A DNA stretch of 64,000 nucleotides from Bacteroidales bacterium (GTDB lineage Bacteria > Bacteroidota > Bacteroidia > Bacteroidales > FEN-979), in the NCBI GenBank assembly GCA_030681475.1, contig JAUXWT010000057.1:36729-100728 (forward strand). The letters are read 5' to 3'. The position numbers were made by a program, and so were the translations under genes. Each line of letters opens with the position of its first letter. Position 1 is the stretch's first letter. This document shows, piece after piece, positions 29,242-38,670 of the stretch. The notes beneath the pieces are model-generated. The model was given only the letters and a program-made list of their open reading frames with translations. It did no database searches and was not told the DNA's origin.

Positions 29242-29466
29242 GTTTATTTTTTTTTGGTTAAAACGTTTGCAAAGAAAAGAATATTCTTCCATCTCTACAA
29301 CATTATTTAAGAATTTTTAACAATTGGAAATGTCAAGTTATTGATTTTATGACGTTTAATAAATTAACAAGATTATGTCCATTATTATTATCCGGTGTTT
29401 ATACTTTATTTTCAGTCCGTTGACTATTCCCCGGATCAGAATATCATGGATCAGTGCAGGGTTTTG

Positions 29467-29474
29467 TACCTTTG
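29467..29474 (+). promoter_or_regulatory. -7 box TACCTTTG upstream of purN
   Basis: TAnnTTTG match. Confidence 0.45.
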
Positions 29475-29501
29475 TGCATTACTGAAAAAATTATTCCAAA
29501 T

Positions 29502-30074
29502 ATGGCCCGATTAGCAATTTTCGCCTCCGGGAATGGTTCCAATGCGCAACGGATTACTGAATATTTTACAGGACATCCGACCATTTCGATAAACCTTATT
29601 TTATCCAATCGGCCAGATGCATATGTACTTCATCGAGCTGAAGGCCTCGGGATCCCGGCCAGGGTCTTCAACAGGACTACATTATATGAAACCAGCGATA
29701 TTCCTGCATTGCTCATGAAATACCAAATCGATTTTATTATCCTGGCCGGTTTTCTCTGGCTGATACCGCAAAACCTGTTAACACTTTACACCGGACGGAT
29801 TATCAACATTCACCCTGCCCTACTTCCGAAATACGGGGGAAAAGGAATGTACGGCATGAAGGTACATGAAGCTGTGATTGCTTCCGGCGAGCACGAATCG
29901 GGGATTACAGTTCATTACGTGGATGAGAATTATGATGAGGGGCAGATCATTTTCCAGGCAAAATGCATTGTATCTGAGGCGGATACACCGGAGAGCCTGG
30001 CGTCAAGGATTCATGAATTAGAATACAGGTATTTTCCGGAGGTGATTGAGAAGGTCGTGACAAGTGACAAGTGA
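29502..30074 (+). CDS. purN: Phosphoribosylglycinamide formyltransferase
   Basis: MARLAIFASGNGSNAQRITEYF, INIHPALLPKYGGKGMYG; start revised to 29502. Confidence 0.94.
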   Translation: MARLAIFASGNGSNAQRITEYFTGHPTISINLILSNRPDAYVLHRAEGLGIPARVFNRTTLYETSDIPALLMKYQIDFIILAGFLWLIPQNLLTLYTGRIINIHPALLPKYGGKGMYGMKVHEAVIASGEHESGITVHYVDENYDEGQIIFQAKCIVSEADTPESLASRIHELEYRYFPEVIEKVVTSDK

Positions 30075-30098
30075 CAAGTGACAAGTGACAAGTGACGG
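30057..30098 (+). repeat. Tandem array D: 5 x gtgacaa (+1 degenerate), 7 bp period
   Basis: Overlaps the last codons and stop of purN (VVTSDK*). Confidence 0.93.
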
Positions 30099-30111
30099 GT
30101 CGGTATAAAGG

Positions 30112-31464
30112 TCAGGGTTTTGAGAGTTTTGCGCGTAAGGATGCTGTCTCTTTTTCAAAGCCTGGTTTTCCGAGCAGGGCGAACATGTTCTTCTTGTAGG
30201 CTTCAACGCCGGGCTGGTCGAAGGGGTTTACGCCAAGGGCGTATCCGCTGAGGGCGCAGGCAAATTCAAAGAAGTAGATCAGTTGGCCGAGATTGTATTC
30301 ATTGATGGAGGGAATGATGATTTTTATATTCGGAACACCGCCGTCAACGTGTGCCAGCATTGTGCCAAGTTCTGCCTGGCGGTTTATTTCGGATAACCGC
30401 ATTCCGGAAAGAAAATTCAATCCATCAAGATTTTCCGGGTCATGTGGAACGACCAACGGGGTTGAAGTCTCTCCCACCGATATTACGGTTTCAAACAAAA
30501 GTCGCATCCCGTCCTGAATGTATTGTCCCATTGAATGCAGATCGCATGTAAAGATCACCCCGGCAGGAAAAATGCCTTTGCGCTCCTTGCCTTCACTCTC
30601 ACCAAAAAGTTGCTTCCACCACTCAATCATATATTGCATTCCGGGTTCAAAAGCAACAAGGATTTCCACAAATTTCCCGCTTCGATACAACAGGTTACGC
30701 GCTGCAGCATAATGTGTACATGGATTTTGGTTAAAATCGGATGAATGGAGGGCTGTTTCGCGCATATTCATGGCGCCGTTGACAAGCGCCTCTACATCAA
30801 ACCCGGCAACCGCAATGGGTAACAGTCCAACGGGAGTAAGAACGGAATACCGGCCGCCCACATCATCCGGAATCACATAGCTGCTGTATCCTTCGGTATC
30901 AGAAAGTTTTTTCAATGCTCCGCGGGATGCATCCGTAATGGCGAAAATCCGCTTCCTGGCTTCCGCTTTGCCATACTTTGCTTCAATGTGTTGTCTGATC
31001 AACCGGAAGGCAATGGCAGGTTCGGTGGTTATTCCGGATTTGGAAATGACTGCCACGGCATATTCTTTTTTATCAAGTAACGCCATCAAGTGGGTATGAT
31101 AACTCCCGCTCAGGTTTTCACCGGCAAAAACAACATAAGGGTAATCTGACCCCCCCATCAAATCTTCAAACGGGTTGCCCAGCGCTTCAATCACGGCCTT
31201 TGATCCCAGGTAAGAGCCCCCTATGCCGATAACCACAAACAGTTCGGCCATCTGCCTGATTTTTTCAGCATCGGCCTTGATGCGTTCCAGCAGGGTATTA
31301 TCCAGTTCGGCCGGCAGGTTTAACCATCCGAGGTAATCATTTCCATGGCCGGAATGGGTTATCAGTTGGCGATGATATTCGTGCATTTCATCCTGGACTG
31401 CAAGCCAGTTTTGATTCCCGATAAATGAATTAACCTGGCTTATATCTACTCTTAATTTTGTCAT
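30112..31464 (-). CDS. pgi: Glucose-6-phosphate isomerase
   Basis: VVIGIGGSYLGSKAVIEAL, SKSGITTEPAIAFR, GFGKPxx-like C-term. Confidence 0.96.
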   Translation of the reverse strand: MTKLRVDISQVNSFIGNQNWLAVQDEMHEYHRQLITHSGHGNDYLGWLNLPAELDNTLLERIKADAEKIRQMAELFVVIGIGGSYLGSKAVIEALGNPFEDLMGGSDYPYVVFAGENLSGSYHTHLMALLDKKEYAVAVISKSGITTEPAIAFRLIRQHIEAKYGKAEARKRIFAITDASRGALKKLSDTEGYSSYVIPDDVGGRYSVLTPVGLLPIAVAGFDVEALVNGAMNMRETALHSSDFNQNPCTHYAAARNLLYRSGKFVEILVAFEPGMQYMIEWWKQLFGESEGKERKGIFPAGVIFTCDLHSMGQYIQDGMRLLFETVISVGETSTPLVVPHDPENLDGLNFLSGMRLSEINRQAELGTMLAHVDGGVPNIKIIIPSINEYNLGQLIYFFEFACALSGYALGVNPFDQPGVEAYKKNMFALLGKPGFEKETASLRAKLSKP

Positions 31465-31511
31465 ATTTTAATTATTTTTATTGGACCGAAGATAATGAAA
31501 TGGTTGAATTA

Positions 31512-31640
31512 ATAAAAAAAAGTGTGCTCACTTGCAGGGAACACACTTTTTAAACAATAAACAAAGTCAGAATTACCGTATGGTTTTTGTTGTCTGATGA
31601 AAACCAATAACCAAAAAAACATTTGTTATGAAAGAACTTA
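31512..31640 (-). ncRNA. Candidate pgi leader/attenuator or small RNA ending in an intrinsic terminator
   Basis: Minus-strand -7 box TAATTTTG (31646-31653), hairpin TGGTTTT..AAAACCA (31581-31606), then AAAAAGTGTG..CACACTTTTT stem (31517-31551) with U-run, all upstream of pgi start. Confidence 0.4.
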
Positions 31641-31731
31641 CTGCGCAAAATTAGTCCATTCATACATTGGATAATGTTAATGAATATTAATATACGTTAA
31701 AAAATGTTAAAACAATAAGATGCATTTTAGA

Positions 31732-31739
31732 TACCTTTG
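31732..31739 (+). promoter_or_regulatory. -7 box TACCTTTG just upstream of histidine kinase
   Basis: TAnnTTTG match. Confidence 0.45.
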
Positions 31740-31744
31740 CATGA

Positions 31745-33031
31745 ATGAACCGGCGTATCATTATTTTCACGATCATAGCGATGACGATTGCCCTTATCGG
31801 GTTAATGGGCATTCAGATCTACTGGATCCAGAGCGCTTCGGCCATAAAGGAGGCTAATTTCCGACGCAGTGTCAATGAGGCCATGGCTAAGGTTGTGCAG
31901 AAAGTGGAGTGGATGGAACGAAACAAGTCCATTCCGATCAACCCATACGAACGAATGCTTAACTTCAACCGCCATCTGCCTTACGACAGCGTTCTGACCA
32001 TCGGCGAGCTGGATTCGCTGATCAGGTTACAACTCAACATCCGCGGGGTAGGCACCCGTTATGAATTTTGCATCTATAAGCCCGAGCGGCAGGAGTTTCT
32101 CATGGAACGTTCGCCAAAATTCCGTAAAGAACTTATTGAAAAAGGGAATGCCTTTATCCTGTTTCAGGCCGACATTTATACCAGTCCCGAATATCTGCTC
32201 ATCTATTTTCCACGTGAAAAACAGTTTCTGCTTACTGAGCTTTGGGGAATGCTGCTCATTTCGATCATCCTGATCATTGTCATTGTTTATTCGTTTACTT
32301 ATACCATTGCAACCATCTTCCGCCAGAAACGATTATCGGAGATGAAGAGCGATTTTATCAACAACATGACCCACGAGTTCAGAACGCCGATCTCGACAAT
32401 ATCATTGGCGTGCGAAGCATTGAGCGATAAAGACCTTCGCGGGTCGGGGGAGTTTCTCGACAGCTATCTTTCGATGATCCAGGAGGAGAACAACAGGCTT
32501 GCCGGACTTTCGGAAAAGATTTTGCAAACGGCTGTAATTGACAAGGGACAGCTTAAAATGAACAAGGAGATCATTGATCTGCATGAGATTATCATTGATG
32601 TCATCAAAAATCTGAGGATCCAGGTGGAGATCAAGGATGGTGAGATCAAACGCAGGCTTAAAGCGACAAAACCACAAATTGAAGGCGACAGGGTTCATGT
32701 GACCAACTTAATATACAACCTGCTGGACAATGCCAACAAATATTCACCGCGAAGGCCATTGATACGCATCATTACAGAAAATATTACCAACGGCATTGTT
32801 GTAATCATAGAAGATAACGGAACAGGCATCAGCAAAAATGAACAGAAGAAGATCTTTGACAAACTTTATCGCATCCCTACCGGAAATATCCATGAGGTAC
32901 GTGGTTTCGGCCTGGGACTAAGCTATGTGAAGGCCATCGTGGAGGAACATCACGGGAAAATCAGCCTTGAAAGCGAATTGAACAAGGGGAGCAGGTTCCG
33001 GGTATTTTTGCCCTTTGTGATCAAAGAATAA
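31745..33031 (+). CDS. Sensor histidine kinase (RprX-like)
   Basis: NNMTHEFRTPISTISLACEAL (H-box), DNGTGISKNEQKKIFDKLYR, GFGLGLSYVKAIVEEH. Confidence 0.94.
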   Translation: MNRRIIIFTIIAMTIALIGLMGIQIYWIQSASAIKEANFRRSVNEAMAKVVQKVEWMERNKSIPINPYERMLNFNRHLPYDSVLTIGELDSLIRLQLNIRGVGTRYEFCIYKPERQEFLMERSPKFRKELIEKGNAFILFQADIYTSPEYLLIYFPREKQFLLTELWGMLLISIILIIVIVYSFTYTIATIFRQKRLSEMKSDFINNMTHEFRTPISTISLACEALSDKDLRGSGEFLDSYLSMIQEENNRLAGLSEKILQTAVIDKGQLKMNKEIIDLHEIIIDVIKNLRIQVEIKDGEIKRRLKATKPQIEGDRVHVTNLIYNLLDNANKYSPRRPLIRIITENITNGIVVIIEDNGTGISKNEQKKIFDKLYRIPTGNIHEVRGFGLGLSYVKAIVEEHHGKISLESELNKGSRFRVFLPFVIKE

Positions 33032-33057
33032 AATCGTATCTTGCCCCATAATTAGAA

Positions 33058-33765
33058 ATGACGATGGATAAAAATCAGACCCGATTGCTTTTGGCCGAAG
33101 ATGACCGAAACCTGGGAAATATCCTGAAAAATTACCTGGATGCAAAAGGATTTGCAACCACATTGTGTATTAATGGCCAGGAAGCAACAGATTCCTTTTC
33201 GAAGAAAGAGTTCGATATTTGCATCCTTGACATCATGATGCCTGTCAAAGATGGGTTTGCAGCGGCTATAGAGATCAGGAGCCTCAACAAAAAAGTTCCG
33301 ATCTTGTTCCTTACTGCAAAATCATTGCAGGAGGATAAGCTGAAAGGATTTGAAATCGGAGCCGACGATTACATCACCAAGCCTTTCAGCATGGAAGAAT
33401 TGTTGATGCGGATGCAAGCCATTCTGCGACGTACCGATGAGAACCTTAAATCATCCGGTTCCGACAACATGTATAAAATCGGAAATTACTATTTTGACTT
33501 TAACCGTCAAACACTTATTAAGGATAAAAAGGAACAGAAGCTGACCTCTAAGGAGGCGGGATTGCTGAAGTTGTTGTGTGTACATGCCAACAATGTTCTT
33601 GACCGGCATACCGCCCTGAAAACAATCTGGAATGCCGACAGTTATTTCAATGCCCGCAGCATGGATGTGTACATCGTGAAGTTACGTAAATATCTTAAAG
33701 ACGATCCACGGGTGGAACTGCTCAATGTTCATGGCATCGGGTTCAAGTTGGTGATGAACACCTAA
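33058..33765 (+). CDS. OmpR-type response regulator (RprY-like)
   Basis: LLLAEDDRNLGNIL, DICILDIMMPVKDG, C-terminal winged helix. Confidence 0.94.
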   Translation: MTMDKNQTRLLLAEDDRNLGNILKNYLDAKGFATTLCINGQEATDSFSKKEFDICILDIMMPVKDGFAAAIEIRSLNKKVPILFLTAKSLQEDKLKGFEIGADDYITKPFSMEELLMRMQAILRRTDENLKSSGSDNMYKIGNYYFDFNRQTLIKDKKEQKLTSKEAGLLKLLCVHANNVLDRHTALKTIWNADSYFNARSMDVYIVKLRKYLKDDPRVELLNVHGIGFKLVMNT

Positions 33766-33778
33766 CGGGAGGTTTTTC

Positions 33779-34459
33779 ATGAAGAGCGCAACGCAATTGT
33801 ACATTGTTCCCACCCCTATCGGGAACCTCGAAGATATTACGCTTCGTGCCCTGCGTACGCTGAAGGAGGTTGATTTTATTCTGGCGGAGGATACGCGCAC
33901 TTCCGGAAATCTGCTTAAACATTACGGGATCGAAAAGAAATTGGTGCCACACCACCTTTTTAATGAGCACAAAACCATTGAGTCGATACTGGAGCGCCTC
34001 AGAGATGGCGCAACCTGTGCGCTGGTCAGCGATGCCGGCACACCCGCCATCTCCGACCCGGGCTACCTGCTGGTCCGTTCATGCATACAGGCCGGTGTTC
34101 GTGTCGAGTGTCTGCCCGGACCTACAGCTTTCGTTCCCGCACTTGTAAATTCAGGAATTGCGTCCGACCATTTTGTTTTCGAGGGATTCCTGCCCCATAA
34201 AAAAGGACGGCATACCCGCCTCACAGCCCTGGCCAACGAGGAAAAGACAATGATCTTCTACGAATCGCCACACCGGTTGGTCAAAGCTTTGACACAGTTC
34301 ACGGAATATTTCGGAGAAGACCGTCTGGCCTGCGTTTCACGCGAGCTTACCAAGATCTACGAAGAGAACGTTCGTGGAACGTTAAAAGAACTCATTGCCT
34401 GTTACGCCAATAAAAAAGTAAAAGGCGAGATCGTGATCGTGGTTGCAGGGAAAGATTAA
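33779..34459 (+). CDS. rsmI: 16S rRNA (cytidine(1402)-2'-O)-methyltransferase
   Basis: LYIVPTPIGNLEDITLRALRTLKEVDFILAEDTRTS, DAGTPAISDPGY. Confidence 0.96.
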   Translation: MKSATQLYIVPTPIGNLEDITLRALRTLKEVDFILAEDTRTSGNLLKHYGIEKKLVPHHLFNEHKTIESILERLRDGATCALVSDAGTPAISDPGYLLVRSCIQAGVRVECLPGPTAFVPALVNSGIASDHFVFEGFLPHKKGRHTRLTALANEEKTMIFYESPHRLVKALTQFTEYFGEDRLACVSRELTKIYEENVRGTLKELIACYANKKVKGEIVIVVAGKD

Positions 34460-34472
34460 CAACATATGCGCT

Positions 34473-35132
34473 ATGTGCGGACGTTATTCATTTGCCTTTG
34501 AAGATGCACTGATCCTTGAACGGTTCGGAATCAGGGTGAGCACAGCCATTTATAAAGCCCGCTACAATTGCGCCCCCACCCAACATCTTGCCATCATCGC
34601 CAATGATGATCCGCATACCCTGAAATTTTTCCGATGGGGTCTTATACCTTACTGGGCAAAAGAACTTTCTATAGGCAACAAGCTCATTAATGCCCGGGCC
34701 GAGACCATTACTGAAAAACCATCCTTCAAGAAAGCTTTCCGCAACCGAAGGTGTCTTGTTCCGGCGACGGGGTTTTATGAATGGAGACGGGACGCAGTAA
34801 AGACCCCATTTCACATCGGGATGAAAAACGGCGAGGCGTTTTGTTTCGCGGGCCTTTGGGATAAATGGGTATCCGGCGATGGAGCGATCGTTCATTCCTT
34901 CACCATCATTACCACGGCACCCAATTCGCTTACATCACAAATTCATGACCGGATGCCGGTGATCCTCCACCGGGATGATGAGCAGCGTTGGATTGCCCAA
35001 CAACCTGATCCATCATTGGTTGATCTTCTTAAGCCCTATCCTCCTGACATGATGGAAGCAAGGCCGGTTTCAAAACTGGTAAATTCGGTAAAGCACGATA
35101 CTCCTGAAATTTTAGATCTGGTGATGCGTTAA
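34473..35132 (+). CDS. SOS response-associated peptidase (HMCES/YedK family)
   Basis: Starts MCGRYSFA with catalytic Cys2; NARAETITEKPSFKKAFRNRRCLVPATGFYEW. Confidence 0.95.
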   Translation: MCGRYSFAFEDALILERFGIRVSTAIYKARYNCAPTQHLAIIANDDPHTLKFFRWGLIPYWAKELSIGNKLINARAETITEKPSFKKAFRNRRCLVPATGFYEWRRDAVKTPFHIGMKNGEAFCFAGLWDKWVSGDGAIVHSFTIITTAPNSLTSQIHDRMPVILHRDDEQRWIAQQPDPSLVDLLKPYPPDMMEARPVSKLVNSVKHDTPEILDLVMR

Positions 35133-35191
35133 ATCTCAGATCAGGATAAAAGATGTTGACGCCGCCAAGATGAAAATTCGTAAATCATAAT

Positions 35192-36169
35192 TCAGACTAA
35201 CATGCTACATCCCCGTGATTCAGAAGCATCAAACCGGCCCAGGACTTCAAATTGCCTGTCAACGTGCATGCGGCCAAGATCCTGGGTGGCGATGAAACAG
35301 CATGAGTTTTTGTTGGCAAGATCGATAATATTGATGCCGCCGGTAACTCCTGAATCCACATAACACAACGGGTCATTGGTATCCCTTATCATTACCTTCA
35401 TCCAGGGAGGAGTCGTGAAACGCCCTTCGCCTGTCGACCATGCCTGCGACAACAATTCGGTCATGCCATATTCTGAATGGATCTTATCAACACCAAAGGC
35501 CGGACAAAGCAACGAATGCAATTCGTCCCGGGTGATTTCTGTCCGATGTCCTTTCATGCCGCCGGTTTCGATCACAACGAGCGGCCTGTAATCTCCGGGA
35601 TAGTTGTTTGCAAAATCCACGAGTGCATAGGTAAGGCCGATCAATACTACCTTTTTATTCGCTGCGCGTTGTTGTCGCAACCGGGCGCTTAATCCGGAAT
35701 GGCTGGCCATGAAAAACCCATTTTCCGGACTACTGCTGAGATCCATCAACTTATCGATCATATATACCAGCGATGAATCGGGGGCTTGTTCCGGTGTTGG
35801 TGTCAGCGCTAAAAACTGAATATCTTTCGTTTCACCATAATGCCTTTCAAACCCCTTGATAAACGACCGGCGATAAATGGTGAGGTCGGTTACCAGGTGG
35901 CGGCTTCTTGTCATTCCCGTAGTACCGCTGCTGAGAAAAATGGCCTGGGCAGGAAAATTGCCGCATACCACATTGTGAGTTTTAAAGAATTCGATGGGGA
36001 GGAAAGGAATGTCTTCCACCTTGCCAACATCTTCAGGGGTTATATTCAGGGCATCAACGAATGCCTGGTAAACCGGATTCTGACTGTATTGATACCTGAA
36101 TAATTCCAGCGCACATGTTGAAAATTCCAGATCGGAAGAAATTTCAAATATTTTTTCTGCTAAAGCCAT
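35192..36169 (-). CDS. LuxE-like acyl-protein synthetase/acyltransferase
   Basis: DIPFLPIEFFKTHNVV, FLSSGTTGMTRSRHLV, SEYGMTELLSQAW. Confidence 0.88.
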   Translation of the reverse strand: MALAEKIFEISSDLEFSTCALELFRYQYSQNPVYQAFVDALNITPEDVGKVEDIPFLPIEFFKTHNVVCGNFPAQAIFLSSGTTGMTRSRHLVTDLTIYRRSFIKGFERHYGETKDIQFLALTPTPEQAPDSSLVYMIDKLMDLSSSPENGFFMASHSGLSARLRQQRAANKKVVLIGLTYALVDFANNYPGDYRPLVVIETGGMKGHRTEITRDELHSLLCPAFGVDKIHSEYGMTELLSQAWSTGEGRFTTPPWMKVMIRDTNDPLCYVDSGVTGGINIIDLANKNSCCFIATQDLGRMHVDRQFEVLGRFDASESRGCSMLV

Positions 36170-36279
36170 CTGATATAATTATCCAACGATCAATTTCACC
36201 TGTTTCAACGTTCACCATTCCACTTTTTTTGTACTTTTACGGTCGGCTAAGGTAATAAATTTACGTTGACCCTTTCAGG

Positions 36280-36801
36280 ATGTTATACAGGAAAATAAAT
36301 GGCTTCCGAAATTGCCTGATCATTGCACTGATCACTGGTATGCTGCTTTCCTCATGCATGAAGAAAGAGGTCTTTCCGGATATTCCTGAAATCGCATTCC
36401 AGAATTTTACCCTCGAGTTTGATACAGGCATTTATGCAAAACGTGGTTTTCTCACCATTTCGTTTAAAGACGGAAATGGAGACATCGGTCTTCGTCCTGA
36501 TCAAAAATCGCCCCCCTTTGATACCGGAAGCATCTATTACTACAATTTTATCATTGACTATTTCGAAAAGCAAAATGGCAATTTTGTAAAAATTGACTTA
36601 ACCCCGCCTTACAATGCACGGATTCCTTATCTCACCCCCGACGACCCCAATAAGGCCATCAAAGGAATCATTGTTGATACCCTGATCTTAAACCCATTGC
36701 CTTTGCATGATACCGTAAAATTTAAATTTTTCATTTACGACCGGGCCTTGAATAAAAGTAATATGGATTCAACCCCACCGATCATTTTACGGAGGCGTTG
36801 A
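36280..36801 (+). CDS. Hypothetical lipoprotein
   Basis: Lipobox-like LLSSCMKK; conserved FKDGNGDIGL segment. Confidence 0.65.
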   Translation: MLYRKINGFRNCLIIALITGMLLSSCMKKEVFPDIPEIAFQNFTLEFDTGIYAKRGFLTISFKDGNGDIGLRPDQKSPPFDTGSIYYYNFIIDYFEKQNGNFVKIDLTPPYNARIPYLTPDDPNKAIKGIIVDTLILNPLPLHDTVKFKFFIYDRALNKSNMDSTPPIILRRR

Positions 36802-36807
36802 GGGTAA

Positions 36808-38670
36808 ATGAAACGGATTTACGCTGACCGGAAATACATCATCATCGGGTTTTTCCTGCTGATTGGCCTGCTTTACCTTGCCCGCCTTTTCTATGTACAG
36901 ATCCTGGTGGATAAATATATCCTTTCGGCCAACAACAATGTTTTGCGTTACGTTACCCAATATCCTGCCCGTGGACTGGTGTTTGACCGCTACGGCAAAC
37001 TACTTGTTTATAACGAGGCTGCCTATGACCTGATGGTCATCCCCCGGCAGGTAAAAAACCCTGACACATCGGTGCTGTGCAATTTGATTGGCATTTCAAA
37101 AAAGGAGTTTGTCAACCGGTTGCAGAAGGCCAGAAACTATTCACCATATCGTCCTTCTATTTTTGAAGCCCAGATTACCCGTGACAATTACGGGTTTCTC
37201 GAAGAAAAACTATTTCTTTTCCAGGGATTTTATGTACAACCCCGCACACTGCGAAAATACACCTATCCGGTTGCGGCTCACACTTTCGGATACATCGGTG
37301 AAGCCGGTCCGGATGTGATTGAGAAGAATCCTTATTACCGGGCGGGTGATTACATCGGGATTAACGGTATTGAGAAATCATACGAAGAGATACTGCGGGG
37401 GAAAAAGGGTATGAAAATACGCGTATTCGATGTGCTGAACCGTGACAAAGGAAGTTTTCGCGATGGAAAATATGACACCACTTCCGTAGCCGGGACTGAC
37501 CTGTATTCTTCGCTGGATGCGGAGTTACAGGAATACGGCGAGCTCCTGATGACCAACAAGAAGGGCAGTATTGTGGCTATTGAACCGCAGACCGGAGAGA
37601 TCCTCTGCGTTGTTACCAGTCCATCGTACGATCCTAATCTGCTTGCAGGCAACATTCGGAAAAAGAACTACACGAAACTGCTACAGGACACTGTATTTGT
37701 ACCGTTGTTCAACCGTGCGCTGATGGCCATTTATCCGCCGGGTTCGACTTTCAAATTAGTTGATGCACTGGTGGGTCAACAGGAGGGTGTACTTTTCCCT
37801 GAAACACGATATGGTTGCCCCGGCGGATTTCCGTTGGGCAATGGCAAAATGGTCGGGTGCCATCCCCACCCATCCCCACTTGACCTGAACGGCGCCATTC
37901 AGGTTTCATGCAACACCTATTTCTGCAGGGTATTCAAAACGATCATCGAAAAAAAAACGTATGGAAATACCCGCCAGGCCTATGAAAACTGGCGTAAAGA
38001 GGTAATGAGTTTCGGTTTGGGGAAAAAACTGGGCATCGACATCCCCGGCGAACTCAACGGGAATATTCCTACCCCGGCATACTACGACAGGTATCATGGT
38101 GTCAACCGGTGGCGCGCCATGACGATTATTTCGCTGGCCATAGGCCAGGGGGAGATCGGGATCACTCCAATACAGTTAGCCAACCTGTCGGCCCTGATCT
38201 CAAACCGGGGTTGGTTTTATACTCCGCACCTGATCCGGGCTATCGGCAAAACAGACAGTCTGAATAAAGCTTTCGGCACAAAACATAAAGCGTTGGTTGA
38301 TGAGCGATACTTCGACGTAGTGATTGAAGGGATGGCAAATGTCGTCACCGGAGGCACCGGGGTAATTGCCAGAATAGATTCAATCACCGTGGGTGGAAAA
38401 ACAGGGACTGCGCAGAATCCGCACGGAAAAAACCATTCGATCTTTCTTGCTTTTGCCCCTGTACAAAACACCAGGATCGCGGTTTCGGTCGTGGTTGAAA
38501 ATTCGGGTTACGGGTCTGCATGGGCTGCGCCTATTGCAAGTCTGATAATTGAGAAGTATCTGAACCGTTCAGTCAAACGCAAGGATCTTGAAGAGCGGAT
38601 GATCAACGGAAATCTGATAAACGGAAAACTTGAAAATGAGGGACGACAAGGGAATATTTTACCGGATTGA
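36808..38670 (+). CDS. mrdA: Penicillin-binding protein 2 (peptidoglycan transpeptidase)
   Basis: ARGLVFDRYGKLLVYNEAAYDLMV, PPGSTFKLVDAL (SxxK), SCNTYFC, GGKTGTAQNP (KTG). Confidence 0.94.
   Translation: MKRIYADRKYIIIGFFLLIGLLYLARLFYVQILVDKYILSANNNVLRYVTQYPARGLVFDRYGKLLVYNEAAYDLMVIPRQVKNPDTSVLCNLIGISKKEFVNRLQKARNYSPYRPSIFEAQITRDNYGFLEEKLFLFQGFYVQPRTLRKYTYPVAAHTFGYIGEAGPDVIEKNPYYRAGDYIGINGIEKSYEEILRGKKGMKIRVFDVLNRDKGSFRDGKYDTTSVAGTDLYSSLDAELQEYGELLMTNKKGSIVAIEPQTGEILCVVTSPSYDPNLLAGNIRKKNYTKLLQDTVFVPLFNRALMAIYPPGSTFKLVDALVGQQEGVLFPETRYGCPGGFPLGNGKMVGCHPHPSPLDLNGAIQVSCNTYFCRVFKTIIEKKTYGNTRQAYENWRKEVMSFGLGKKLGIDIPGELNGNIPTPAYYDRYHGVNRWRAMTIISLAIGQGEIGITPIQLANLSALISNRGWFYTPHLIRAIGKTDSLNKAFGTKHKALVDERYFDVVIEGMANVVTGGTGVIARIDSITVGGKTGTAQNPHGKNHSIFLAFAPVQNTRIAVSVVVENSGYGSAWAAPIASLIIEKYLNRSVKRKDLEERMINGNLINGKLENEGRQGNILPD

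Noticed and set aside
33058-33765. Functional link between the RprXY-like system and the hgc/ars locus
   Set aside because: 20 kb away with no shared motif; no evidence beyond co-location.
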